Translations under genes and position numbers: made by a program | In this document: one piece after another, positions 33,039 through 41,546 of the stretch | Position numbering within the stretch: position 1 is the stretch's first letter | Layout: each line of letters starts with the position of its first letter | From: Acetobacter sp. 46_36 | Lineage (GTDB): Bacteria; Pseudomonadota; Alphaproteobacteria; RF32; CAG-239 | DNA: 64,000 nt | Assembly (NCBI GenBank): GCA_001917135.1 | Contig: MNTT01000016.1 | Span: 62,518 to 126,517 of the forward strand | Direction of reading: 5' to 3' | The notes under the pieces: model-generated | Databases searched by the model: none | What the model saw: only the letters and a program-made list of their open reading frames with translations | What the model was told of the DNA's origin: nothing

Positions 33039-35732
33039 ATGGAAAAGAATGAGGCGGTTTTTCAATATCTTGTATCACCTCTCCAAAAACTTGGCCTTGA
33101 AGAGAAATTGTCCTATTTTTCTCAAATCTGTCCGCCGGGGCTGGGCGCCTTTCCCAATCAGAGCATCGGGCAATATCTGTTTTCTTACGTTTCGGCAGTG
33201 AATGACAAACTCCATCTTAATACAGACGAGAAGCCTTTACCGGAATTTATGAAAGAACACGGTGCGGCAAGGGAATATCTGCTGAAATCGGTTGTCGGAG
33301 AGGATTGTTTTCCCCGTTATATGCAGCAGCTGGAAGAGTTGAGGAGCAAACGCCGTAAAGAGATTATGGAAAATACTTCACGTTTATACCATTTCAGCCA
33401 AGTGCCTCCCGCCGAATTCGGGGCGTACCTTACGCCGCGCCTTCAAGTTGCCGGAAATGCCCTTTCCGAACGGATAAACGAAGCTTTGTGTTATGCGGCG
33501 GCGGACAAAGAATCCCATTATATCGTCAAGCCGCCGTCCAACGAACGCAAAGAATGGGACGGAGTCAGCGTTTATATGGACGAAAAAGCGGTTTTAATCA
33601 GCGGGCGGCAGCCGAAAGAATTTCTGGATAAGCAGAAACCGTCTTATCGTTACGAAGTTGACAGGAGCACGTTTAAGCCCAATGTGTCGCTTGACGGCGG
33701 ATTTACCAATGAATACGAATCTTCCCAAAATGCCAGAGTTATCGGCGTGGACGGCCCTTTTTCCATTATAGACCTGACAGCTTCGCGGGAAGAGGGCGGC
33801 TGGGGCGTTCCGGTTTACTTTCTTCCGGATAAAACGGACAAGAAAGCGATTTCTGAGAAAATAAACGAGTTGCGTGCCAAAGGAGCGACGCGGGCGGTTG
33901 CGATGAAACGGGTGTCGGAGCAATTTCCTGACAAGCTGATTTTTTTTAATGAAAATAAAGACCTGTTGACTTATGCCCGAAACCTGGAAGCCGAACAACG
34001 AAAAAATGCCGGCCGCGGGACTGCTGATTCAGCCGTGGAGGACGGCAAGAGCGCGGCAGGAAGAACGGATATGGCAACCGGGCAATATAAAACAGCCGGC
34101 CGCGGGACTGCTGATTCAGCTGTGGATGACGGCAAGAGCACGGCTGGAAGAACGGATATGGCAGCGTTTGACGACATTATCGGCAGTATCGGCGAGGAGG
34201 CGATGATGCGCGCTTATGACGGGATATCGCTTGAGGATTTTGGAAAGCCGAGGGAAGATTTGGACAACCGGGTGATGAGCTGCGAAGAGCAGCGCCTTAA
34301 TCTGGCTTTTTATGCCAGGGCGGCATACGAACATGTCGGCTGGCGCGGGTTTCCGGCAGAAAACCGGAACGGTTTTAAAGCGGCGGTCGAAACGCTTTAT
34401 AACAATATCGACAAGCCGCGGCGGCAGGGCGATTTTATGGCGGAGGCGGCAGAGAAAACGGCGAAGTTTATCGAAGACAGGCATTTTATGCTGGGAATGG
34501 GCGGCGGAAAGGCGTTTGCCGGCGGGGGCAAAAAAGAAAAACGGGCTGTCGGGAGCAATTTCGGCTATCGCAAAGAAATGCCGGACGGAATGAAAATTCT
34601 GGGAGAGGAATACCGTACCGACCGCAACGGCGAAACGTATCCGTTATGGAAAATAGGCGAGATGAAATCGCTGGCAGGGGAAGATTTGCTGGTGGTGAGC
34701 ATTCCCAACCTGACGGACAAGAACGATTATGAGAGCTGGAAAGGCTTTATTGAAACCTTTGACAAGGCATATCTGGAAAATAAGGACAAGTGGGAAAAGG
34801 GAAGGATTATTCTGGACGTACGGGGCAACGGCGGCGGCGAGGACAAGCCGATTGACCATGTGGCAAAGCGGCTTTACGGCAATCTGGTCAATACCTATAA
34901 GCGCTGCGAGATTAAGGATACGGCGGTTTCAAACGCTTTTCTGCATTGCCACGGGGCGTATAAGCCGCGTAATTATGAGCGCGACGGGCTGACGGCGGAA
35001 AAGCTGGTCAAGCGCAAAAACTTCTCGGGAGAGGATAGGGTTTTGTTTGATGAAACGGCGGTTTATTATCCGTTTAACGACAAAGGCGGGTATCACGGGC
35101 GGATTGACGTTCTGATTGACAGGGGCGTCGGAAGTTCGGCAGAAAGCGCCTATACGTCGTTTTATCATCATCCCAACGTGCGCTATGTCGGAGAAAATAC
35201 CGCCGGAATGCAGCAATATACGCAGGGGAGCTTTGCGATGCCGTGCGGCTATCTGATGCGGGTCGGGGTTACGAAACTGACCTATTGGGACAAAGAAGGG
35301 GAAAATATTGAAGTCAAGGGGCATAAGCCGGACGTTGACTGCCGAGGAAAAGACGCTTTTGAAGCGGTGTTGCAGATGCCGCGCGACGAAGGGCGGATTT
35401 TGGGATTCAGGGAGAAAAACGAACCGGTGAAGGGGCGGGAAGTTTTTGCCGCGTATGACCCGAAAGCGGCGGCAGATCCGCGAAAGGCGTATTACGCCAA
35501 ATATCTGGAGCCGGCTTTGACCCGGATTGAGGAAGAAAATAAAATTGAGCGCAACAAGGTTTTGGCTGAAGCTGTGGACAGAAAGCTCAGGGCAAAAGGT
35601 ATCGACGGAACAGAGGGAAAAAAAGGCGGGGAAACGGAGGCAGCGGCGGAAAAGCGCGGCAGCGAAACGGCGGGAATTTCTTTCAGGCGACAAGAAGCAG
35701 CAGCAAAAGCAGGAAAACAAGGACGAGAATGA
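33039..35732 (+). CDS. Large orphan protein with C-terminal S41-type peptidase domain
   Basis: 897 residues, no signal peptide. Residues 1-325 are an unrecognised domain. Residues of about 325-375 are a linker with a 29-codon duplication (TAGRGTADSAV twice). A helical region follows. From about 540 the sequence matches S41 serine peptidases: DVRGNGGG (593-600), the nucleophile region GSSAES (698-703, Ser700 likely catalytic) and VGENTAG, closest in style to the S41B/tricorn-like group. The C-terminus is charged and low-complexity, overlapping the convergent gene by 50 bp. Its substrate and cell location are unknown. It stands alone behind a good promoter. Confidence 0.8.
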   Translation: MEKNEAVFQYLVSPLQKLGLEEKLSYFSQICPPGLGAFPNQSIGQYLFSYVSAVNDKLHLNTDEKPLPEFMKEHGAAREYLLKSVVGEDCFPRYMQQLEELRSKRRKEIMENTSRLYHFSQVPPAEFGAYLTPRLQVAGNALSERINEALCYAAADKESHYIVKPPSNERKEWDGVSVYMDEKAVLISGRQPKEFLDKQKPSYRYEVDRSTFKPNVSLDGGFTNEYESSQNARVIGVDGPFSIIDLTASREEGGWGVPVYFLPDKTDKKAISEKINELRAKGATRAVAMKRVSEQFPDKLIFFNENKDLLTYARNLEAEQRKNAGRGTADSAVEDGKSAAGRTDMATGQYKTAGRGTADSAVDDGKSTAGRTDMAAFDDIIGSIGEEAMMRAYDGISLEDFGKPREDLDNRVMSCEEQRLNLAFYARAAYEHVGWRGFPAENRNGFKAAVETLYNNIDKPRRQGDFMAEAAEKTAKFIEDRHFMLGMGGGKAFAGGGKKEKRAVGSNFGYRKEMPDGMKILGEEYRTDRNGETYPLWKIGEMKSLAGEDLLVVSIPNLTDKNDYESWKGFIETFDKAYLENKDKWEKGRIILDVRGNGGGEDKPIDHVAKRLYGNLVNTYKRCEIKDTAVSNAFLHCHGAYKPRNYERDGLTAEKLVKRKNFSGEDRVLFDETAVYYPFNDKGGYHGRIDVLIDRGVGSSAESAYTSFYHHPNVRYVGENTAGMQQYTQGSFAMPCGYLMRVGVTKLTYWDKEGENIEVKGHKPDVDCRGKDAFEAVLQMPRDEGRILGFREKNEPVKGREVFAAYDPKAAADPRKAYYAKYLEPALTRIEEENKIERNKVLAEAVDRKLRAKGIDGTEGKKGGETEAAAEKRGSETAGISFRRQEAAAKAGKQGRE
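34008..34163 (+). repeat. Coding duplication, 69-bp copies with 87-bp period
   Basis: 34008-34076 and 34095-34163 are near-identical. The period of 29 codons keeps the frame of the S41-type gene. Confidence 0.85.
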
Positions 35733-36627
35733 CCGAAGGGCGCAGGCGGACGCGTCCGGTGTTCAGCACTTCGGCAAACATCGGCGACAGCAACAGCATG
35801 GCGATGACATAACCGGGATTTTCGGCCAGGCGCAAGGCGAGGGTTTTGGCCGCAATCAGCACCGTACTGAAGGCAATGAGCCATGCGCCCTGCCAGTGCG
35901 GCAGCGGGGCGAGCAGCAGTGCCAGTTTGGAGGGAGCCGCAGAGGTGTTCTCCGGCAAAACGGGAGCCTGGTGCGGGCTGCCGGGCGGCGGGGATGACGG
36001 TGGTTGCTGCAGAGGGGGTGTTTTCTGGCGGACGAACATCACGGCATTGTAAACGCCGCTGACAAAGCAGGCGACCGTAAGGTAATAGACGACACCGGCA
36101 TAAGCGGTGCCGCCGTTGAGGGCAATATACCGCGTGGCAATGCTCATCAATGCGAGGGCGAAGACGGCGGGGTAGAGGTATTCTTCGGCGGCGCGGCTGA
36201 CCCGGACTTTCATCATTTGCCAGTAACTGACGGAAAATCCGCTCAGAATGAGCATCAGCGTAATGAGGCGGGACGGCGTGCGCATCAGAGCGGCAAGCTC
36301 GGAAAAATCTATTCCCCACCAGAGGAAAACGGTAATAAGGACGCAGGTGGCCATAAAACCGGAACTGGCGTGGCTGCCGTATTTTCCCGAGGCAAAAAAC
36401 AGATGGCTGTCATAAATGCCAATCATCAGCCCCTGAATGACAAGAATGAGGTAATATGATGCCGACGTAACGGGAGGCACGGTGAACAGCAACGGCGCAA
36501 CCAGCAGGCTGATGCCGAAGCCGCGCCAGATGCCGAGAACGTAACCGTTGAAATTGCGCGTTTCGTTGTACGTCGTGTAGACGGCGTTGGTAACGGCGTA
36601 AAGCAGGCTCAGCAGTATCCATGTCAT
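35683..36627 (-). CDS. DMT/EamA-like polytopic membrane protein
   Basis: A 314-residue protein with nine or ten hydrophobic helices in two halves, resembling the drug/metabolite transporter superfamily (helix-loop pattern starting TWILLSLLYAVTNAVY). The substrate is unknown. Between the halves (about residues 205-240) lies a Pro/Ser-rich loop with PPSSPPPGSP that is not typical of the family. The last helix ends at the stop codon with a run of Leu. It overlaps the convergent S41-type gene by 50 bp. AAAGG precedes the ATG at 36627. Confidence 0.72.
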   Translation of the reverse strand: MTWILLSLLYAVTNAVYTTYNETRNFNGYVLGIWRGFGISLLVAPLLFTVPPVTSASYYLILVIQGLMIGIYDSHLFFASGKYGSHASSGFMATCVLITVFLWWGIDFSELAALMRTPSRLITLMLILSGFSVSYWQMMKVRVSRAAEEYLYPAVFALALMSIATRYIALNGGTAYAGVVYYLTVACFVSGVYNAVMFVRQKTPPLQQPPSSPPPGSPHQAPVLPENTSAAPSKLALLLAPLPHWQGAWLIAFSTVLIAAKTLALRLAENPGYVIAMLLLSPMFAEVLNTGRVRLRPSVILVLVFLLLLLLLVA

Positions 36628-36772
36628 AACGAGTGCCTTTCGGAATGGGGTTACGGCATAGAGATAAACGCCGGCAGCGGAAATTTAAAGAGAGGAGAAG
36701 AATACGGGCGATGTAATGAGAACGGCGCCGGAAAAGGGGCAGTGCAATGGCGGCAGCGTGATAGAGTGGTGC

Positions 36773-36801
36773 TTGACAAGAGGCGGACATTGTGGTATAA
36801 T
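36773..36801 (+). promoter_or_regulatory. Perfect-consensus sigma-70 promoter for 36876-38195
   Basis: TTGACA (36773-36778), exactly 17 bp, TATAAT (36796-36801). Both hexamers and the spacing are ideal. The leader is about 68 bases. Confidence 0.85.
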
Positions 36802-36875
36802 TTTTCATATTTTGCAATAATAACGGGACATAACTGGACGAATTTGGGGCTGTAGTGCCAGCAAGAGGAGGGAAA

Positions 36876-38195
36876 ATGAGCAGCAAGACAGAAGAAGCAG
36901 GCGATGAGGCAAAAATCTCCGACGGACAGGCAGAGCGGGCGCTGGAAAAGGTAAAGATTTATACGGACGACGGGAAGACTGTTTCGCCGATAGTCCGGTC
37001 AGAAGTTTATGACGGGCTGTTTTCACTGCGGGAATGGCTTGAGGATCGGAAGAAGAGCGGCAAAATAATCGATAACGGGCAGGATTACGCTCAGGCGATA
37101 CAAAATATTGACGGCATACAGGTTTTTGTGACGGAAAAGGGCACATCAAGGTATGTTGAGGCTTTGGAAAAGGGGGAACTGCATTTTCACGACAGCCTTA
37201 TCCGCACTTACGGCAACAAGGAAAACGCCCTGAAAGCCCTGAAAGCGGCGATGGCGGCCAGAGGGGAGAGCGACGGCAACATCGGGTTTAATGCGCGGGC
37301 CGTTGTAAAAGAACCGACCGTTTTTATCAACATCGCCAATTATAAGAAAAATAAGGGACATATTGAGCTGCGCCCGTTATCCAGTCTGGTTTTGCACGAA
37401 GCAGCGCATGCGGCGGATTTGAAGTTCAGCGAGAATATGGTATCCGTCATTGGCAATAAAGAAGTCAATCCCGGGGTCGAATATGATGCTTATAAGGATT
37501 CCGGCATGGAAATTTATGCGCGGCTGATGCAGATGCGCAAAGATCTGGCGCTTGATGCCGATAAGGTTTTTACGCTTGAAGACGTGGCGGCGATGAGGCG
37601 GAAATGCATGGAAAAGAGAGCCGCGTATGAAAAACGGCAGAAGGAGAAAGACAACGCGGCGAAGGTTCTGTCGGACGGGGCGGATGCATTGCCCGGCGGT
37701 GCGGCAGTTCTGTCTGAAAAGGCGGAAGCCCTGCCCGAAGAGACGGCTGCTATGCCTGAAGCGGCGACTGTTTTGTCCGAAGAGGCGGCTGCTATGCCTG
37801 AACAGATGAAATCAAGACAGGATATTGGTGAAATTTATGACGGGCTGGCGCCGCAGGATATTGATACGATGATTTTTGAGCGCTATTCCGATGAACAGAT
37901 TATGCATCTTCTGAACGACGTGTCCGATTTGGACAAGCCCGGAAACGAAGCCGTGAACGGTATGAGCCGTGATGCTTTGTTTGACGGTATGAAAAGGGAT
38001 TTTGCCATGGCTGCGGCGGGCGAAAGGGTAAAAACGCATATCGCGCGTGAGAAAGTGGCTGTCGGAAATGCGGGCGGCACCATTGTCCGCCAGGATACGA
38101 AACAAACCGCGACAGAACCCGAGCAAAAGGGAACGGAAAAAGCCGCTTTTGATGCGGCGATATGGCGCGGGCGAAACGAAAAATATTATTCCTGA
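36876..38195 (+). CDS. Orphan protein with HExxH metallopeptidase-like motif
   Basis: 439 residues, no signal peptide or membrane helix. Residues of about 60-150 form an unrecognised domain (IQVFVTEKGTSRYVE). A zincin motif follows, LHEAAHAADLKF, with HEAAH at 174-178. A downstream Glu in the EYDAYKDSGMEIYARL region (about 207-220) could be the third zinc ligand. Residues 262-310 are degenerate Ala/Pro/Glu repeats (ALPEETAAMPEAA). The last 130 residues are charged and helical. The layout resembles small secreted or injected metallopeptidases, but that is speculative. GAGGAGGG precedes the ATG and the promoter is perfect. Confidence 0.75.
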   Translation: MSSKTEEAGDEAKISDGQAERALEKVKIYTDDGKTVSPIVRSEVYDGLFSLREWLEDRKKSGKIIDNGQDYAQAIQNIDGIQVFVTEKGTSRYVEALEKGELHFHDSLIRTYGNKENALKALKAAMAARGESDGNIGFNARAVVKEPTVFINIANYKKNKGHIELRPLSSLVLHEAAHAADLKFSENMVSVIGNKEVNPGVEYDAYKDSGMEIYARLMQMRKDLALDADKVFTLEDVAAMRRKCMEKRAAYEKRQKEKDNAAKVLSDGADALPGGAAVLSEKAEALPEETAAMPEAATVLSEEAAAMPEQMKSRQDIGEIYDGLAPQDIDTMIFERYSDEQIMHLLNDVSDLDKPGNEAVNGMSRDALFDGMKRDFAMAAAGERVKTHIAREKVAVGNAGGTIVRQDTKQTATEPEQKGTEKAAFDAAIWRGRNEKYYS

Positions 38196-38299
38196 CGCGC
38201 AGCAGTGCGTTGCAGCGCAAGGCAGAATTGCAATGCGTCGGCCGCTACAAGGAAAACCCGGTGTTAATGTAAGGAAATTCCGGTGTTATGCTGGCGCAG

Positions 38300-38505
38300 G
38301 GAATACAATGTGTTGCATCGGTGCAAGGAGTATACCGTGTTAAGCAGGCACGGGGAATACAATGTGTTGAACCGGTACAAGGAGAAACCCGCGTTAAGTC
38401 GGTACAGGGAATACAGTGTGTTGCATCGGTGCAAGGAGTATACCGTGTTAAGCCGGCACGGGAGAGGAAGTGTCAGGCGCAGGGAGCGCAATGTATCAGG
38501 CGCGG
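38300..38505. repeat. 27-bp tandem array with 54-bp higher-order period
   Basis: Six units of exactly 27 bp (38300, 38327, 38354, 38381, 38408, 38435) alternate between type A (GGAATACAATGTGTTGCATC...) and type B (GGAGTATACCGTGTTAAGC...), followed by two degenerate units. A 54-bp dimer was therefore amplified. It fills most of the 38196-38495 gap and reaches into the 3' end of the flavin reductase gene. The 27-bp period opens several frames by chance. Confidence 0.9.
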
Positions 38506-39488
38506 CGTGGGGACTTCTTTTTGAAACTGCCGTCGGCTTTTTTCTTGAAGCTGTAAGGTTCATAATTTGTCTGTTTATGGTCTTTACGGCTGAATTTTCC
38601 TTTTGAGCGGCTGTTTTCTCCTTTGGCACGGCTGTCTTTGCCTTTGCGGCGGGCGTTTTTGTCCGCAGGGTGCGGGGCGGCAGACAGTGCCGGAGTTTTG
38701 CTGAAACGAGATTTTTTGACGATTACTTCGACGCCGTTTTCAATAAAAGTTTCGTCATGCTCTAAGGTGTGCGGTGCAGGTTTTCCGGCTGCTGCAATCT
38801 TTGGTCCGCCGTGGCTGGCGACGGCAGACGGACATGAGGCGGCGATAGTTTCCGCAGTAATTTTTTTACGGGAAAATTTTTCATCGGCTTTCAGAACCGT
38901 AGCAACGGACGGCGCGGCGGGCTTTTTCTTTTTCTTTTCGACCGAAAAGCCGAATTTGCCGATTTTGCGTCCCAACGTGTAATAAAATCCGTGGGCGTAG
39001 GCGATAAGTCCGGCCTTTTCCAAATCCAGCGCGCCGGACTCGTCGATATATTTGTCATCGACATTGACGGCGACGACTTCGGCCAGAAACATATCGTGCG
39101 TGCCGAACGGGCGGACTTCCAGCACCTTGCATTCCAGCGAGACAGGGCATTCGGCAATCTGCGGCGCTTTGACTTTTGTGCAGGGTTCCGGGGTTAAGCC
39201 GGTCAGGGCAAACTTGTCGCCGTCGCGGCCGGATTTGACGCCGACGGTGTCAACGGCTTCAGCCTGGCGCCAGGTCGGCAGGTTGATGACAAACTCTTTG
39301 TTTTGGCTGACGAGTTCGTGCGTGTAGCGGCTCGGACGCAGAGAAACATAGGTGATGACCGGGTCGGAACAAATAATGCCGGTCCAGGCGGCAGTCATGA
39401 CGTTGGGATGTTCCATGTCGCCGGAGGTTATCAATGCCGGCGGCAAGGGGGCGAGCATGGTTCCGGGTTTCCAAGTCTGTTTAGTCAT
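38496..39488 (-). CDS. Flavin reductase-like protein with basic tail
   Basis: 330 residues. The first 190 match the FMN-binding flavin reductase-like family (split-barrel): TMLAPLPPALITSGD, MTAAWTGIICSDPVITYVSLRP, THELVSQNKEFVINLP and AECPVSLECKVLEVRPFGTHDMFLAEVVAVNVD. It probably binds FMN or FAD and reduces it, or supplies a partner monooxygenase. From about 200 the protein continues as a long Lys/Arg/Ser-rich tail (RRKGKDSRAKGENSRSKGK), unusual for the family and perhaps nucleic-acid binding. Start chosen at 39488, where AAAGGA precedes the ATG; 28 codons upstream are open but unlikely. Confidence 0.85.
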   Translation of the reverse strand: MTKQTWKPGTMLAPLPPALITSGDMEHPNVMTAAWTGIICSDPVITYVSLRPSRYTHELVSQNKEFVINLPTWRQAEAVDTVGVKSGRDGDKFALTGLTPEPCTKVKAPQIAECPVSLECKVLEVRPFGTHDMFLAEVVAVNVDDKYIDESGALDLEKAGLIAYAHGFYYTLGRKIGKFGFSVEKKKKKPAAPSVATVLKADEKFSRKKITAETIAASCPSAVASHGGPKIAAAGKPAPHTLEHDETFIENGVEVIVKKSRFSKTPALSAAPHPADKNARRKGKDSRAKGENSRSKGKFSRKDHKQTNYEPYSFKKKADGSFKKKSPRRA

Positions 39489-39610
39489 CTGTATGGTCCT
39501 TTGGCTGGTGTTATGGTTAATTTGTGCGGAGTATAGCAGGAAGTTTGCAAATGTAAAGGGGAAAATGAGCAAAAAAGGGGCGGGAGATGGGAATGAATAG
39601 GTATGGGGAG

Positions 39611-39736
39611 AAGGTGCGAGCGGAGTGGAGGAAAACGGGAAGGCGGGGGAATGTTGAGGGTGCGAGCGGAGTGGAGGAGAACGGGCAGGGGGTGGAATGT
39701 TAAAGGTGAGAGCGGGAGCAAAGGAAAACGGGATGG
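39611..39736. repeat. 46-bp tandem array
   Basis: Two full 46-bp units (39611-39656 and 39657-39702) with GGTGCGAGCGGAGTGGAGGA and GGAATGTT, and a degenerate third. Related sequence (GAATGTTGAAG, GGTGCGAGCGGAATG) recurs in the array at 44455-44634. It lies in the 396-bp gap 39489-39884, which otherwise looks empty. Confidence 0.8.
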
Positions 39737-39884
39737 TCTGGGCAGGGGGGAAAAAAGAGACGGCGTGAGAGGGGCGCGGAAATGCGGGACAGAAGTATGA
39801 AAGGGGGCAGCAGGCAAAAGAAAACGCCTGTCCGTGTTATGCGGGCAAGCGTTTCGGGGTGCGGGCGGTTGAGCGCCGCGGGAC

Positions 39885-41363
39885 TTATTTCTGCTCCAGA
39901 TTGCGCAGGAAGCGGTTTATCAGCCGGACGCCGAAACCGCTGGCTCCCTTCGGATAGAGGGGACGGGGCTTGCCGAACATATCCATGCCGGCGATGTCCA
40001 GATGCGCCCACGGGGTTTTGCCGGGCAGAAATTCCTCGAGGAAGCAGGCGGCGGTAATCGAACCGGCAGCGCGCCCGTCGGAAATGTTTTTGACATCGGC
40101 CATATCCGATTTAATCAGTTTGCGGTAAGCGTCGGTCAGCGGAAAGCGCCACAACTCTTCGCCCGACTGTTCGCCGGAAATGGACAGCAATTCGGACAGG
40201 ACGTCGTCGTTGCTGAACAGACCGGCCATCTCGTTGCCCAGCGCTACGACAATCGCGCCGGTCAGCGTGGCGAGGTCGACGATGCGTTCCGGCTTATATT
40301 CCTTTTCAACATAAGTCAGGCAGTCGCCCAAGACCAGGCGCCCCTCGGCGTCCGTGTTGAGGATTTCCACGGTCTTGCCGGAAAGCGAAGTTACGATGTC
40401 GCCGGGGCGGGTGGCGGAACCGGAGGGCATATTTTCGACCAAACCGACGATGCCGACGACATTCAGGTTCAGTTTCTGCTGTGCGGCGGCCTTGAGCGAG
40501 GCGACGACGACTGCGGAACCGGCCATATCCTGTTTCATATCCCACATGCCGGCGGCCGGTTTTAAGGAGATACCGCCGGAATCAAAGGTTACGCCTTTGC
40601 CGACGAGGGCGATGTCACAGCCTTTTTTCTTTTTGTTGCCGCAGTATTCAAGTATGGCAACATACGGGTCATTACAGGAACCCTGCGCGACGGACAGCAG
40701 CATATTGAAGCCTTTTTTCTTCAGTTCGGCCTTGTCCATCAGGGTTACTTTGAGGCCGAGGTGTTCCAGCCGTTTGATGTCTTTGGCGTAAACTTCGGGC
40801 GTCAGCTCGTTGGACGGTTCGTTGGTGAGGTCGCGCGCATAGCGGACGGCATTGGCCAGAGCGGCACAGCGTTCGTAACCTTTCTTATCCAGTTTGTCTT
40901 TGGCAACAAAGTTGACGGTTTCGAGCTTCGGGTATTCGTGCGGCTTTTTGGTGGTGCGGTATTTGTCAAAGCTGTATGATTCCAGCTCAATTCCCAAGCC
41001 GAGATTCGCGGCAACCGCGGCGGCGTCAAAATCCGTCTTAGGCAGGCGGCGCGCGAAAACGGCGGCGGAGCCGAAATTGCGCAGGCGACCGTAAAGTTTT
41101 CCGCCGAGAACCTGCAATCCGGCCTCGCCGACGGTGTTGGACGGGCGGAGCAGGACGACGGTTTCTTTTACGGTGTCAAGAACCAGAATTTCCTTTTTGT
41201 CGCCGGCAGCGTCCTCGCGTTCGACAAGGGCTTTGAGCTGATTAAAAAGGGCGCGGCTGACAATACCGCCGGCAACGCCGTAATTCAGGGCTTCCTCTTT
41301 GGTCGCAATGAGCACTTTGACGGCGGCGTCCGCAGGGGATTGGTTAAAAGTTATTTCGGTCAT
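39885..41363 (-). CDS. pepA: Leucyl aminopeptidase (M17)
   Basis: A 492-residue cytosolic aminopeptidase using two metal ions. The catalytic half contains GKGVTFDSGGISLKP, DMKQDMAGSAVV and the family signature NTDAEGRLVLGD, with further ligands in the surrounding region. The N-terminal domain is the usual macro-like fold. Length is typical for the family. GGAGA precedes the ATG at 41363. It stands alone; in related bacteria it can also bind DNA, which is not tested here. Confidence 0.97.
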   Translation of the reverse strand: MTEITFNQSPADAAVKVLIATKEEALNYGVAGGIVSRALFNQLKALVEREDAAGDKKEILVLDTVKETVVLLRPSNTVGEAGLQVLGGKLYGRLRNFGSAAVFARRLPKTDFDAAAVAANLGLGIELESYSFDKYRTTKKPHEYPKLETVNFVAKDKLDKKGYERCAALANAVRYARDLTNEPSNELTPEVYAKDIKRLEHLGLKVTLMDKAELKKKGFNMLLSVAQGSCNDPYVAILEYCGNKKKKGCDIALVGKGVTFDSGGISLKPAAGMWDMKQDMAGSAVVVASLKAAAQQKLNLNVVGIVGLVENMPSGSATRPGDIVTSLSGKTVEILNTDAEGRLVLGDCLTYVEKEYKPERIVDLATLTGAIVVALGNEMAGLFSNDDVLSELLSISGEQSGEELWRFPLTDAYRKLIKSDMADVKNISDGRAAGSITAACFLEEFLPGKTPWAHLDIAGMDMFGKPRPLYPKGASGFGVRLINRFLRNLEQK

Positions 41364-41546
41364 TGGTTTCTCCTTATGGTTTTATCTTTGCCATTTTGCG
41401 GCGACAGTGATGAAGAAAAGGTTAAAGTTTTGGTGTTGACAATGTTTTTTATGGTGTTAATGTCGGGGAAAAAGGAAAATAAGGCCGGCGTTTTTTAACA
41501 GAGGCAAGCAGAGACCGATTACAGAGGCAAATTACAGAGGCAGATT

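Noticed and set aside
38283..38606. Open frame with nonapeptide repeats (EYNVLHRCK)
   Set aside because: A 27-bp array keeps every frame open; there is no Shine-Dalgarno, and the frame runs antisense into the flavin reductase gene.
41436..41464. Promoter TTGACA at 41436 for sua5
   Set aside because: No acceptable -10 hexamer at 16-18 bp (AATGTC only).
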